Source: Leptospirales bacterium (GTDB lineage: Bacteria; Spirochaetota; Leptospiria; Leptospirales; Leptospiraceae). Taken from it: a stretch of 64,000 bases of DNA. The notes under the pieces were generated by a model. The model worked only from the letters and a program-made list of their open reading frames with translations, searched no databases and had not been told where the DNA came from. The position numbers and the translations under genes were made by a program. Shown here piece after piece: positions 35,089 to 44,575 of the stretch; position 1 is the stretch's first letter, and each line of letters begins with the position of its first letter. The stretch covers positions 46,657 to 110,656 of the forward strand of contig JAAFIR010000013.1 in the NCBI GenBank assembly GCA_013297885.1, in the 5' to 3' direction.

Positions 35089-38000
35089 TTAAATTTTTTT
35101 AAACTTTTCAATTATACTTAATGCTTTTTCCATATCGAATAATTGAATTGATTCTTCAAGCTTTACAATTAAATCTGAGAGTTTTTTATGATTAAAATTT
35201 TCATTTATTTTTTTAAAAATAAAAATAATTTCTTCAATTTCATTAATACTAGATGCAGATGAGATAGAGTTAATTTCTTGTTTAACTGAATTAAAATCTT
35301 CTTTTAATTTTTCAGGAAACTCATTTGAAAAATTTTCTTCTTCTTCTAATTTGTTATTTGAATCTTCGATAACAGTTCTTTCAAATTCTTGATTAGAAGT
35401 ATAATAACTAGAAGGCAATTCTATAAAATTAACTTTAAATTTTGAACCTATACCTTTTTTTGATTCTAATTCAATTTTACCGTTTAACAAAAAAACCAAT
35501 TTTTTTGTAATTGATAAACCGAGTCCAGTTCCTCCATACTTTGAATGGTCTTGATTTCTTCCTTGTGTAAATGCTTCGAATATTCCTTCTTTGTCTTCTT
35601 CAGCAATTCCAATTCCAGTATCTTCAATTTCAAAAGAAACATCAAGTGAAGAATAAGCTTCATTAAAATTTTCTAATTTTACTTTTAATTTAACAAAACC
35701 TTTTTCTGTAAATTTAATCGCATTACTTACTAGATTAACTAAAATTTGTCTCAATCGAATTTCATCTAGTAAAATATATTCGGGTAAACTTTTATCAATT
35801 TCGACAATAAATGAAATTTTTTTTTCTTCAATCTTAGCACTAAATAATTCAGAAATTTCATCAATTAATTTTGGAATTTTAATTAAACTTAATTGAATAT
35901 TTAATTTTCCAGCTTCAACTTTTGATAAATCTAAAATATCATTTATAATTGATAAAAGAGATTTTCCCGAAGTACGAATATTTTCAGCAAATTTTAAAAC
36001 TTTATCTTGTGGATTAGAGTTTTTAATTAAATCAGCAAATCCAATAATTGCATTCATTGGTGTGCGTATTTCATGTGAAATATTAGCAAGAAATTCAGAT
36101 TTAGTTTTACTAGCGGCAAGAGCCATTTTTTTATCTCTAACTTGTTCAGAAATATCCAAACCAAAACCAATTAACCAACCCTGATTAAACTCATCTCCAA
36201 AGAAATAATTTTGAATAAACCATTCGATTCCATCGTTGTATAATCCTGTCGAGATGAATTCTTGTGGTTCACCTGTTTTTGCTTTAATTAATAAATCTTT
36301 AAATTCAGAATAAATTTCATAAATATTAATATTCACTGCTTGATTTTGTCTTAGTCCAAGTTTAAATAATCCAGCACCAATTGATTCACGGATAATTCCT
36401 TTATCATCAATTCTAAAAACTATTACAGGAAGATTTGTGAGAACACCAGATAAAATTTGGCTTTTTTCACGAATTACTTTTTCGATTAATTTTCTTTCTG
36501 TAATGTCTCTGATTACTGCATGAATTTCCATATCCCCAGTAAACTCATTTAAAATAAATCGGGAGGCAACTTCAGTCCAAATTTTAGTTCCATCTTTTTT
36601 GTATTGCTCAATTTCATCTACATAAGTTGCCTTTAAAGATTTTCTTGATGCCAAAAGTTTTTTAACTCTCATTGGAAAAACTTTTGAAGTATGTTTAAGA
36701 GAATTAGGTGTAAAAATTTTCTCAATACTAGATGATTTTATTTCTAGAACAGAATATCCAGTTAAGTTAAATATTGAAGGGCTAGAATATTTAATTTTAT
36801 ATGTGATCGGATCTAAAACTAAAATTACATCTGCCATATTTTCTGTGATTACTGAATATCTTTCTTCATTTTCTATTAATGCTTTTTCAGCAGACTTTCT
36901 TTCTGTTATGTTTCGAACTTGGATCAATACACCTGCTCTAATATTATCTAAAGTGTAACATGCTAGACCAACTTCAACTGGAAAAATTGTTTTGTCTTTT
37001 CGAACTGCTGTTGATTCAAAATTTGCAGTATTAAATTCGCCTTGTAAAATTTTCCTTATTTGATCTGTAAAAAAATTTTTTTCCATTACAGAAAAAAATT
37101 GTGTAGCTGAAACTAATTTTAATTCATCAAGACTTTCAAATCCAAATAAAGATAAAAAGTTAGAATTTGTCCAATGAGTAGAATAATCCAAACCAATTAA
37201 TGCTATACCGTCGGGTGAAATTTCAATTAATGTTCTAAATAGTTCTTCTTTTCTTTCAATTTCTTTTTGAAATTTTTCCTTCTCTGAGTAATTTTTTTGA
37301 TGATCTTCAATCATTAAATTAAAAGTTTTTACTAACTTTCCGAACTCATCCCTTGACTTATAATTAATTTTTGCTTCCCAATCTCCTAATGCTATTTTTT
37401 CAACTGAATCTTTTATCAAACTTAATGGAAATAGAAATTGTTTTAAGGTAAAAGATAAAATAAAATATAATAGAATTAAGAAAAATAAATTTACACAAAT
37501 TAAAATAAAGTAAAAATTTCGATAGAGAGTATTTATTTTTTTTAATGACTCTCTTGAACCTGTTTCGTTATGTTCAATTAAATTACTAACAACAGAAATA
37601 ATAAAATCAATTTGTTCTCTACTTCTTTCAGTTGCTTCAAAATATTTTGAACTATCTTTTTTTCTAGAAACAAAAATCAATTCTTTGTTTAGGTCTTGAT
37701 ATCTTTCTATTGATTTTAAAAAAAAAGTTTCAAAATAATCTTTTTCATCATTATTTAATTCTAAATTTAAATATTTTTCTATCAAAGCAGAATATTCTCT
37801 TTTGAGAAAAGCTAGTTTTTTTTCAACATCATCCATTTTTTCCAATTGAACTTCAAGCAAATGTCTGATTTCCCATCTTCTGTATTCTTGTAATTTTAAA
37901 TTTAATAAGGAAAGAGTTACTATTCGATTAACCCATTTATCATTTATATATTTAGTTTCTGAAATTATTTTATGAATATCATAACTCAAAATAATCGAAT

Positions 38001-38112
38001 TGATAATTGTAAAAAATAACAATATAATAATTGCGAAAATTGTTTTTCTGGAAATTTTTTGTCTTCTATAAGTAGCTAAAAATTTTCTTAAAAAATAAAA
38101 TAAATTTCTCAT
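35089..38112 (-). CDS. membrane sensor histidine kinase with HAMP and multiple PAS domains
   Basis: This 1007-residue kinase has two membrane helices (about 20-45 and 195-220) that bracket a ~145-residue helical periplasmic sensor. Then come HAMP (220-275), three PAS regions (near 290-410, 420-545, 550-660), HisKA with His680 in NISHEIRTPMN, and HATPase with NAIKFT, DTGIGI and YGGTGLGLS. A ~100-residue helical tail follows, with no HxxKG, so it is not an HPt. Its start overlaps the stop of the cyclase-like gene by four bases. It probably phosphorylates the adjacent response regulator-diguanylate cyclase. Confidence 0.92.
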   Translation of the reverse strand: MRNLFYFLRKFLATYRRQKISRKTIFAIIILLFFTIINSIILSYDIHKIISETKYINDKWVNRIVTLSLLNLKLQEYRRWEIRHLLEVQLEKMDDVEKKLAFLKREYSALIEKYLNLELNNDEKDYFETFFLKSIERYQDLNKELIFVSRKKDSSKYFEATERSREQIDFIISVVSNLIEHNETGSRESLKKINTLYRNFYFILICVNLFFLILLYFILSFTLKQFLFPLSLIKDSVEKIALGDWEAKINYKSRDEFGKLVKTFNLMIEDHQKNYSEKEKFQKEIERKEELFRTLIEISPDGIALIGLDYSTHWTNSNFLSLFGFESLDELKLVSATQFFSVMEKNFFTDQIRKILQGEFNTANFESTAVRKDKTIFPVEVGLACYTLDNIRAGVLIQVRNITERKSAEKALIENEERYSVITENMADVILVLDPITYKIKYSSPSIFNLTGYSVLEIKSSSIEKIFTPNSLKHTSKVFPMRVKKLLASRKSLKATYVDEIEQYKKDGTKIWTEVASRFILNEFTGDMEIHAVIRDITERKLIEKVIREKSQILSGVLTNLPVIVFRIDDKGIIRESIGAGLFKLGLRQNQAVNINIYEIYSEFKDLLIKAKTGEPQEFISTGLYNDGIEWFIQNYFFGDEFNQGWLIGFGLDISEQVRDKKMALAASKTKSEFLANISHEIRTPMNAIIGFADLIKNSNPQDKVLKFAENIRTSGKSLLSIINDILDLSKVEAGKLNIQLSLIKIPKLIDEISELFSAKIEEKKISFIVEIDKSLPEYILLDEIRLRQILVNLVSNAIKFTEKGFVKLKVKLENFNEAYSSLDVSFEIEDTGIGIAEEDKEGIFEAFTQGRNQDHSKYGGTGLGLSITKKLVFLLNGKIELESKKGIGSKFKVNFIELPSSYYTSNQEFERTVIEDSNNKLEEEENFSNEFPEKLKEDFNSVKQEINSISSASSINEIEEIIFIFKKINENFNHKKLSDLIVKLEESIQLFDMEKALSIIEKFKKI

Positions 38113-40577
38113 TTTTGTTTTAGTATTAGTGAATGAATTTTAGTTGCATCAAATGGTTTAAATAGTATATCATTTACTTTCATCTTATAATATTTTTCTT
38201 TTGATATATTCAAATTGGATGTGCTTATAGAAAGATAACATTTGTCCTGATCTAATTTTAAAATATTCCTAACAAAACCAATCAAATCATCTACAATTTC
38301 ATCATCAAAATGATTACTTAAAATTATTAAATCTGGAGTAATTTGTTTTGTTAAACTTTTAAACTCGTGTGAGTTTCTAGCAATTACAACATCCACATGT
38401 TCCTTAATTAATATTAATTCTAAAAATTCTAAAATAGACTCATTATCATCAGCAATCAAAACTGTAATTTTATCTTTTTCAAATTTATTTTTTAAAATAA
38501 TCGCTTCATTACAACGATTAAGATAAAGTATAAAAATTGGATCTTCAGGTAAAAAAGAATTACATTTTAAAAAAATTTCTCTTGCAGGTTTTATAAGTCC
38601 TGCACGAAATTTTGTGATTCCAGTAAAAAAATCTGGGCTTAGTAAAATCTTTTTTTCAATTTTATCTTCAGATTCATATCCAAAAAAATCATATACAGTT
38701 AGTAAACCTTCTCTGCCTCTAATTTTTGTTGACTCAATTTCTCTGATCATTTTTTTTAGATTAGAGTGAATTAAAGAAAAAGTTTGAAAAGTTAATAAAA
38801 TGGGAATATGAAAAGTTTTTGTCAAATTTTCCATTTTGCGAGCTATCATTACTGTATCACCAACTAATGTAGTATCAAGTCTGTCAATTCCCCCAATTGT
38901 ACCAAAATGAGCTTTTCCAGTGTGAATTCCGATTCCAATTTTAATATCAGGAATGTTGGGATTAAATTTATTTTGATTAAATTGATTTAAATAAACTAAA
39001 ATTTCTTTAGCAGCAATCAAAGCATCATCGGGTGAATTTGGGAAAATAACAGTTATATCATCACCAACAAACTTATCAATAAACCCTTGATTCTTTGCTA
39101 TAATTTCTGTTACACCAGAATAATATTTATTTAAAAAAACTATAATTTCTTTAGAACCAAGTTCTTCTGTAAGAGAAATAAAGTCTCTAATTCCAGAATA
39201 CAAAACTGTAATTTCTTTTTCAGCATAATCCCCAATTTCAACTTCTAAAATTGATTTTTTCTCAAAAAATTTTAAAAATTCTTCAGGAACAAATTTGGAA
39301 TATTTTTTATTTAAAGTATTCATTTTTTCTGAAAGTATTTCAACTTCACTAAAAGCAATTGATAATCTTCTCGAAATAATAATTGATTGCCCAACTAAAA
39401 AAATAAATACTCCTAGTTGTAATAATTCTGATGTGTGAATAATTCTTTGTACGGTTAAAATATCATTTAATCCAAATAGAACAAATACATTTGTGAATAA
39501 AAAAATTACTAACGAATCTTTTCTTCTATGAATCAAAACTTTTATATAATAATAATAACTGATTATAGTTAAGATTAGTAAAAAGAGATAATAAACATCA
39601 ACAAAATAATTATAAATTCTTAAATTAGAAAACAAAGCAATAAAACTTAATGTGTAACCAATTGCTAAAAATATTTTATTTAAATATTCAGGAATATCTT
39701 CTTGAAATAGTTCTTTATTAAACTGAAAGAAGAAAGGACCAATTAGGAAAAAAGAAATGTATTCTAATTTTGTTATGATTTCTAAAGGAATGTTTGGAAA
39801 TAATTGGATCAGCATAACTTCGCCACTCGAAATAACTCTCATTAAAGTAACTAAACAAAAAATTGCAAAGTATTTACTAGCTTTATCATTTCTTCTAAAA
39901 AAATACAACATAAAATGATAAATTGTGATAATTAAAATACTTCCACCTAAAGCAAACTCAATAAAATTTCTTTCGTATTGTAGAAAAGCAATTTGGTCTT
40001 GTAGTCCAAAAGTTGGAGAGTTCCACATTCCACCATTTCTGTGATGGTAATTTGAAATATGAAATACTAAAAATAATTCTTCTTTTTCTGTTTCAAAATA
40101 AATTGTTCTTGTTCCATATTGTGGAACACCTGAAGTTGAAATTTCTGAAATTTTTCCTCTTCCAGTAATTAATTCTCCATTAATATAAAATTCATAAGCT
40201 GTAGCTTGTTCTTTAATTCTGATTCCGTATCTTTTAATTCCTTTTTTAGTTGGAAGAATTAATTTTAAATAATAACTACCAAAACCATAACCACTAAAAT
40301 TATATTTTCTATCTCTTAAATCATCATTCCAAACTCCTGGAATTTTTAAAAAATATGGTTTTTGTTTTGGAATAAATTTGTCGGGATTAGGTTCAATAAA
40401 TTCTCGATTTATAAAAGCCCATTCACCTTCTAAAGAGATAGAACCTTTCTTTTCAAAATCCCAAAAAATTAAATTTAGTACACCATTAGTTGCTTTTGGA
40501 CTTTCTTTAAATTTTACAGTAAAATCACAAGAGAGAAAAAAAAAGAGTATTATATAAATAAATTTTTTTAATAACAT
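38109..40577 (-). CDS. 7TMR-DISM sensor with degenerate cyclase and receiver domains
   Basis: This 822-residue protein starts with the lipobox-like FFFLSC (Cys17) and an extracellular DISMED2-type beta domain (residues 40-195: GVWND, YYLKLILP, WNSPTFGL). Seven membrane helices follow (205-405), then a linker helix, a class III cyclase-like domain (445-640), a TPR-like linker and a C-terminal receiver (700-822). In the cyclase domain the first metal Asp is Gly462 (LYSGIRDF for F.DIRGF), and the transition-state Asn and Arg are Met577 and Lys581 (GDTVMIARK for GDTVNLAAR); GDD506-507 is kept. In the receiver the phosphoacceptor Asp is Ser754 (IILSNHF), while Lys807 (FKPF) is kept. It looks like a signal-sensing scaffold without catalysis. 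Confidence 0.85.
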   Translation of the reverse strand: MLLKKFIYIILFFFLSCDFTVKFKESPKATNGVLNLIFWDFEKKGSISLEGEWAFINREFIEPNPDKFIPKQKPYFLKIPGVWNDDLRDRKYNFSGYGFGSYYLKLILPTKKGIKRYGIRIKEQATAYEFYINGELITGRGKISEISTSGVPQYGTRTIYFETEKEELFLVFHISNYHHRNGGMWNSPTFGLQDQIAFLQYERNFIEFALGGSILIITIYHFMLYFFRRNDKASKYFAIFCLVTLMRVISSGEVMLIQLFPNIPLEIITKLEYISFFLIGPFFFQFNKELFQEDIPEYLNKIFLAIGYTLSFIALFSNLRIYNYFVDVYYLFLLILTIISYYYYIKVLIHRRKDSLVIFLFTNVFVLFGLNDILTVQRIIHTSELLQLGVFIFLVGQSIIISRRLSIAFSEVEILSEKMNTLNKKYSKFVPEEFLKFFEKKSILEVEIGDYAEKEITVLYSGIRDFISLTEELGSKEIIVFLNKYYSGVTEIIAKNQGFIDKFVGDDITVIFPNSPDDALIAAKEILVYLNQFNQNKFNPNIPDIKIGIGIHTGKAHFGTIGGIDRLDTTLVGDTVMIARKMENLTKTFHIPILLTFQTFSLIHSNLKKMIREIESTKIRGREGLLTVYDFFGYESEDKIEKKILLSPDFFTGITKFRAGLIKPAREIFLKCNSFLPEDPIFILYLNRCNEAIILKNKFEKDKITVLIADDNESILEFLELILIKEHVDVVIARNSHEFKSLTKQITPDLIILSNHFDDEIVDDLIGFVRNILKLDQDKCYLSISTSNLNISKEKYYKMKVNDILFKPFDATKIHSLILKQK

Positions 40578-40634
40578 GTCTAACTCTAAACAAAAATCTA
40601 TAATGAAAATAAGTTGGAATATGGAAATAGTTTT

Positions 40635-41558
40635 TTAATTTAAAATATTTTTTTTTGCTTCTATTTTATCTTGCTCAAGTTGGTTTTTTAATTCATCAAT
40701 TGAAGAAAATTTTTTTTCATCACGAATAAATTTTAACAATTCTACTTTTAAATTTTCACCATAAATTTCTTTGTCAAAATCAAATAAATTGACTTCTATG
40801 TTTAATTTTTTTAGTTCAAATGTAGGATTAAAACCAATATTCAACATTCCACGAAATTTTTTCCCAAGATAAATACAATTAACCGCATAAACTCCAATTT
40901 TTGGTATCAAAATATTTTCTCCAATTTCTAAATTTGCTGTTGGAAAACCGATAGTCCTACCTCTTTGAAAACCTTTAACAACTTTTCCATTTAAATGAAA
41001 TTTTCTGGTTAAAAAAGAATTTGCTTTTTCAATATTTCCTTCTGAAATTAAATTACGAATATAAGAACTAGAAACTTGTTCACCTTTAAAAAAAATTGGT
41101 TCAATTTTTTCAACTGTAAAATTAAATTCCAAAGATTTGTCTTTTAAAAATTCAAAACTACCTTCTCTACCTTTACCAAAAAAATGATTAAACCCAATAA
41201 TAATATGTTTTGCATTTAGTTTTTTTAATAAAATTTCTTCCAAAAAAAAAGAGGCTGTGTTTTTAGAAAATTCTTCGGTAAAAGGAATTGTCAAAATATA
41301 GTCAGGTGAATAGGACTTTAGAATTTCTAATTTTGATTTTTCATCATAAATCGGTTTTAGATTTTTATTTTTACCTAAAACTAGTGAAGGATTTGGAAAA
41401 TAAGTAACTATAATTGACGGAATATTTTTTATTTCTTGGACTTTTTTTAATTTTTCCAAAAGGCTATTATGCCCAAGGTGTATTCCATCAAAATTCCCAA
41501 GAGTTAAAATACTTCCTTCTAGGAAAATTGGAATTTTATCAAAATGAATTTCTTGCAT
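40635..41558 (-). CDS. ribF: bifunctional riboflavin kinase/FAD synthetase
   Basis: This 307-residue cytoplasmic enzyme converts riboflavin to FMN and FAD. The N-terminal adenylyltransferase domain has TLGNFDGIHLGHNSLL and the GFNHFFGKGREG segment. The C-terminal kinase domain has KGFQRGRTIGFPTANL and an IGVYAV strand, with NIGFNPTF and EVNLFDFDKEIYG following. Length and order match the family. It lies upstream of nothing on its strand except the distant signalling cassette, so it is probably monocistronic. Confidence 0.93.
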   Translation of the reverse strand: MQEIHFDKIPIFLEGSILTLGNFDGIHLGHNSLLEKLKKVQEIKNIPSIIVTYFPNPSLVLGKNKNLKPIYDEKSKLEILKSYSPDYILTIPFTEEFSKNTASFFLEEILLKKLNAKHIIIGFNHFFGKGREGSFEFLKDKSLEFNFTVEKIEPIFFKGEQVSSSYIRNLISEGNIEKANSFLTRKFHLNGKVVKGFQRGRTIGFPTANLEIGENILIPKIGVYAVNCIYLGKKFRGMLNIGFNPTFELKKLNIEVNLFDFDKEIYGENLKVELLKFIRDEKKFSSIDELKNQLEQDKIEAKKNILN

Positions 41559-41628
41559 GTTTAAAGCTATATAAAATTATTCCTATTAAAGCTTGTAGGT
41601 TTGCAAGTATTTATTCTGGAGAGGGCTT

Positions 41629-42177
41629 ATGCGATTTATTTTCTTTTTTTTAATTATAATTTTTTTCATTGTTGCTAATGAAACCAAACTTAAAAAATTT
41701 ATCAATTTCACCGAAAAAAATGAATATGGTGAAAAATTGAATCCTGAAGATTATAAGACTTTTGGAGAATTAAAACGCTGGGCAAATTTTCAAAATTTAT
41801 CACTTTTACCTGATAGCCCAAAATATGGTTTAAAAGATGGAATTGCTAGAATAATTCCTGTCGAAGGTTTAAATTTTTATTTAACTCATGATTCGAATAT
41901 AAAAAAAACAATTTATGTTTATTTTGATTTTACAACTTATCAAAATATTGGAAACAAAGATGCTCCAATTCGGTCTTTAAGTATTTTTGTAAACGATAAA
42001 CAAAAATCTAATGTTGTTTTTGATAAAGATAAACTTGAAGCAAATCCGTTTAGAATTTCTATAGACCCTTCTGAAGTTAGCAGTGGAAGAATCAATTTAA
42101 AGTTAGTTCCTGATTCTTTAGTTGCTGGTAGATTTTTTGGAATTTGGGATGTTTTCTATTCTTATTCAAAGGAGTAA
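41629..42177 (+). CDS. secreted hypothetical protein, 182 aa
   Basis: A hydrophobic signal (MRFIFFFLIIIFFIVA) with no lipobox Cys is followed by a soluble ~165-residue domain that appears mostly beta, with conserved-looking GLNFYLTHD, DKLEANPFRISIDP and the terminal FFGIWDVFYSY. A GGAGAGG ribosome-binding site precedes the ATG. The methyltransferase start is two bases after its stop. I do not recognise the family; it is exported, so the operon link with a cytoplasmic methyltransferase and galactokinase may be due to shared regulation only. Confidence 0.75.
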   Translation: MRFIFFFLIIIFFIVANETKLKKFINFTEKNEYGEKLNPEDYKTFGELKRWANFQNLSLLPDSPKYGLKDGIARIIPVEGLNFYLTHDSNIKKTIYVYFDFTTYQNIGNKDAPIRSLSIFVNDKQKSNVVFDKDKLEANPFRISIDPSEVSSGRINLKLVPDSLVAGRFFGIWDVFYSYSKE

Positions 42178-42179
42178 AG

Positions 42180-43025
42180 ATGAATAAAATTTGTTATTTA
42201 TGTGGATCAGATAAAAATGAAGAAATTTTTAATGAAAATGGAATTCCGATTCTTAAATGTAAAAATTGTTCACATGTATTTTCTAGTTTTGAACAAGCTG
42301 AACATTATGATGGATATTGGAACGAATCAGAAGAGTCTTATGATTTAGAGTGGTGGGACAAAGCTCATCGAAATATTTATGAAGAATTTATTTCTAAATT
42401 TATGAAACTTAATGAAGGCTACTTAGTTGATGTAGGTTGTGGACTAGGTTTTTTTTTAAAACTATTAAAAGAAAAAAAAGTAAATTGGAAAACTCTTGGT
42501 TATGAGATGTCAGAACAAGCAGTAAAATTTGCCAAAGAAAAAAACGGACTTGATCAAATTTATTCTGGAATGGTAGAGAAGTCGGGAATTGGAAAAAACT
42601 CTATAGATATAATTACTTTATGGGATGTTATTGAACATATTCCAAAACCTCAACCACTTTTAAATTATCTACATTCTATTTTAAAACCCGGTGGAATTTT
42701 ATTTTTACAAACTCCCAATTTTCCAATTCAATTAGTCAAAGCAAAATTAAAAGTTATGAAAAATGGCATGAAAGAAGGAATTCATTATTTAGAAGCAAAA
42801 GATCATATCAATGATTATTCGATGAAAACTATGATAGATCTAAGTCAACAAACAAATTTTAAATCTTGTGAGTTTCATGTGATGACACCAATTCTTTCAG
42901 TTGCTGGAAGTAAAAAAGGTGTACTTGCAAAAAAAAGTTTTTATCATTTAACAAATGCAATTTGGAATTTAAGTTTTAAAAATATTAATTTGAATAATAC
43001 ATTATTTGCAGTTTTAAAAAAATAG
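42180..43025 (+). CDS. class I SAM-dependent methyltransferase with zinc-ribbon-like N-terminus
   Basis: A 281-residue enzyme. Two CxxC pairs in the N-terminal 30 residues (CYLCGS and CKNCSHVF) resemble the zinc-binding head found on some sugar- and polysaccharide-modifying methyltransferases. The SAM motif is LVDVGCGLGFFLKLL near residue 88, followed by IITLWDVIEHIPKPQPLL and LKPGGILFLQTPN, as in Methyltransf_23 proteins. I chose the ATG at 42180 because AAGGAG lies upstream; a longer frame from 42144 would overlap the previous gene. galK follows after nine bases. The substrate is unknown. Confidence 0.85.
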   Translation: MNKICYLCGSDKNEEIFNENGIPILKCKNCSHVFSSFEQAEHYDGYWNESEESYDLEWWDKAHRNIYEEFISKFMKLNEGYLVDVGCGLGFFLKLLKEKKVNWKTLGYEMSEQAVKFAKEKNGLDQIYSGMVEKSGIGKNSIDIITLWDVIEHIPKPQPLLNYLHSILKPGGILFLQTPNFPIQLVKAKLKVMKNGMKEGIHYLEAKDHINDYSMKTMIDLSQQTNFKSCEFHVMTPILSVAGSKKGVLAKKSFYHLTNAIWNLSFKNINLNNTLFAVLKK

Positions 43026-43034
43026 AGAGTGAAC

Positions 43035-44180
43035 ATGGATAAAAAAAATTTTATTTTATTTGAAGAAAAATTTTCTAAGTTAGATGAAATTCATTACTTC
43101 AAAGCACCAGCCAGAATTAATATCATTGGTGAACATGTTGACTATCTTGGTGGACTTGTTTTACCTGCAGCAATTGATTTTTATGTTGAGATTTTAGTTC
43201 AAAAAAATCATAGTAATAAATTCCGATTTTATTCAGTGCAATACAAAGAAGAATTTGAAACAATAGAATTGATTCATCAAAAAAACAAACAATGGACAAA
43301 TTATATTTTAGGAGTAATTTCAGAATTTGAAAAACTAAACCACAAAGTTTCTGGTTTAGATATTTTAATTGATGGAAATATTCCTCAGGGTTCTGGGCTT
43401 TCTTCATCAGCTGCACTTGAAGTTGTAGTTGGATTTGCAATTAAAGAGATTTTTAACTTTAATGTGAGTCTCGAAAAAATTGCATTAATTGGTCAATCGG
43501 CAGAAAACAATTTTGTTGGAACAAAATGTGGAATTATGGATCAATACATAATCGCAAACGGAAAAAAAGACAAATGTTTACTTTTAAATACTGCTACTTT
43601 AGAAAAAACTTATCATGAATTGGAATTAGAAAATTTTGAATTTTATTTGATTAATTCAAATGTAAAACATTCTCTTCATGATTCAGATTATAACTTGAGA
43701 AGAGAGGAATGTGAGTCAGCCTTAAAAAAAATAAAAGATAAACAACCAACTCTACAAAATCTTTATGAGCTAGATGAAGTTCCTGATTATTTGAATGAAA
43801 CAGAAACAAAAAGAGTAAGACATGTTGTTGGCGAAAAAAAAAGGACCCAAGCTATTTTAGGTTATTTTAGAAATAAATCACTTGAGCAGGCTGCAAGTAT
43901 ATTATACGAAGCTCATGATTCACTTTCCAATTTATTCGAGGTTTCTTGTGGTGAAATTGACTTTTTAATTGAAGAGCTTAAAAAAGTCAATGTTTCAGGA
44001 GCTAGAATGATAGGGGGAGGATTTGGTGGTTGTATTTTAGTTTTAGATCAAAAAGGAAATAAAGAAAAAATCATAAAAGATTTAAAACAATGTTATCTTG
44101 AAAAATTTTCTTTAGTTTTAGAAATTTATAGTTTCCAAATTTCAGAGGGTGTAACAAAAGTTTTACAAGGACTAATATGA
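43035..44180 (+). CDS. galK: galactokinase
   Basis: This 381-residue GHMP kinase phosphorylates galactose to galactose-1-phosphate. The galactokinase signature is ARINIIGEHVDYLGG (residues ~22-36), which is specific for GalK among GHMP enzymes. Motif 2 is PQGSGLSSSAALEV; motif 3 is GARMIGGGFGGCIL. The catalytic Asp is in CGIMDQYI. An in-frame GTG lies two codons upstream, but the ATG at 43035 is the more usual start. The stop overlaps the start of the STAS gene by four bases (ATGA). Together with galE (23.6 kb) it gives two of the Leloir enzymes; galT is not in this window. Confidence 0.93.
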   Translation: MDKKNFILFEEKFSKLDEIHYFKAPARINIIGEHVDYLGGLVLPAAIDFYVEILVQKNHSNKFRFYSVQYKEEFETIELIHQKNKQWTNYILGVISEFEKLNHKVSGLDILIDGNIPQGSGLSSSAALEVVVGFAIKEIFNFNVSLEKIALIGQSAENNFVGTKCGIMDQYIIANGKKDKCLLLNTATLEKTYHELELENFEFYLINSNVKHSLHDSDYNLRREECESALKKIKDKQPTLQNLYELDEVPDYLNETETKRVRHVVGEKKRTQAILGYFRNKSLEQAASILYEAHDSLSNLFEVSCGEIDFLIEELKKVNVSGARMIGGGFGGCILVLDQKGNKEKIIKDLKQCYLEKFSLVLEIYSFQISEGVTKVLQGLI

Positions 44181-44575
44181 ACCAAGAATTTGATCCAACT
44201 AAACCCGATTTTAATCATGAAGGGAGTGATTTAAAAATCATTTCTAAAATAGGTATACCTAATCTTCCACAAGATGGCGTTGTTCTTAAAATGGAAGGTG
44301 ATTTGAATTTATATTCAACTCCAGCTCTAAAAACAATTTTGAATGCTTTAGTCGATGTTGGTAAGTTAAAAATTTTTATTGATACTGAATATCTTGTTTA
44401 TATTGATTCATCTGGTCTAGGTGCAATTTTATCAATTCAATCTCGTTTAATGAAAATGAATGGTTACGTAAAAATTTGTACACCTTCAAAACAAGTATTA
44501 GCAGTTCTTGAATTAACTAAACTTAAAACAATGTTAAAAGTGAGTAATTCTTTGGAAGACGCTCTTAGGTATTAA
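44177..44575 (+). CDS. STAS-domain anti-sigma factor antagonist
   Basis: This 132-residue cytoplasmic protein has a single STAS domain. The phosphorylation site is in [13 protein letters not shown], with Ser around residue 73, as in SpoIIAA/RsbV-type proteins. Such proteins bind an anti-sigma factor or kinase and are reset by a SpoIIE-type phosphatase; a candidate phosphatase is encoded at 12.8 kb. An N-terminal extension of ~30 residues precedes the domain. Translational coupling to galK is by a four-base overlap and is unexpected in function. The end overlaps the convergent ABC exporter gene by 11 bases. Confidence 0.88.
   Translation: MNQEFDPTKPDFNHEGSDLKIISKIGIPNLPQDGVVLKMEGDLNLYSTPALKTILNALVDVGKLKIFIDTEYLVYIDSSGLGAILSIQSRLMKMNGYVKICTPSKQVLAVLELTKLKTMLKVSNSLEDALRY

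Noticed and set aside
44177..44575. STAS protein and the SpoIIE phosphatase at 12.8 kb as a defined partner-switch pair
   Set aside because: They are 30 kb apart with no shared operon or sequence link; the pairing would be a guess.
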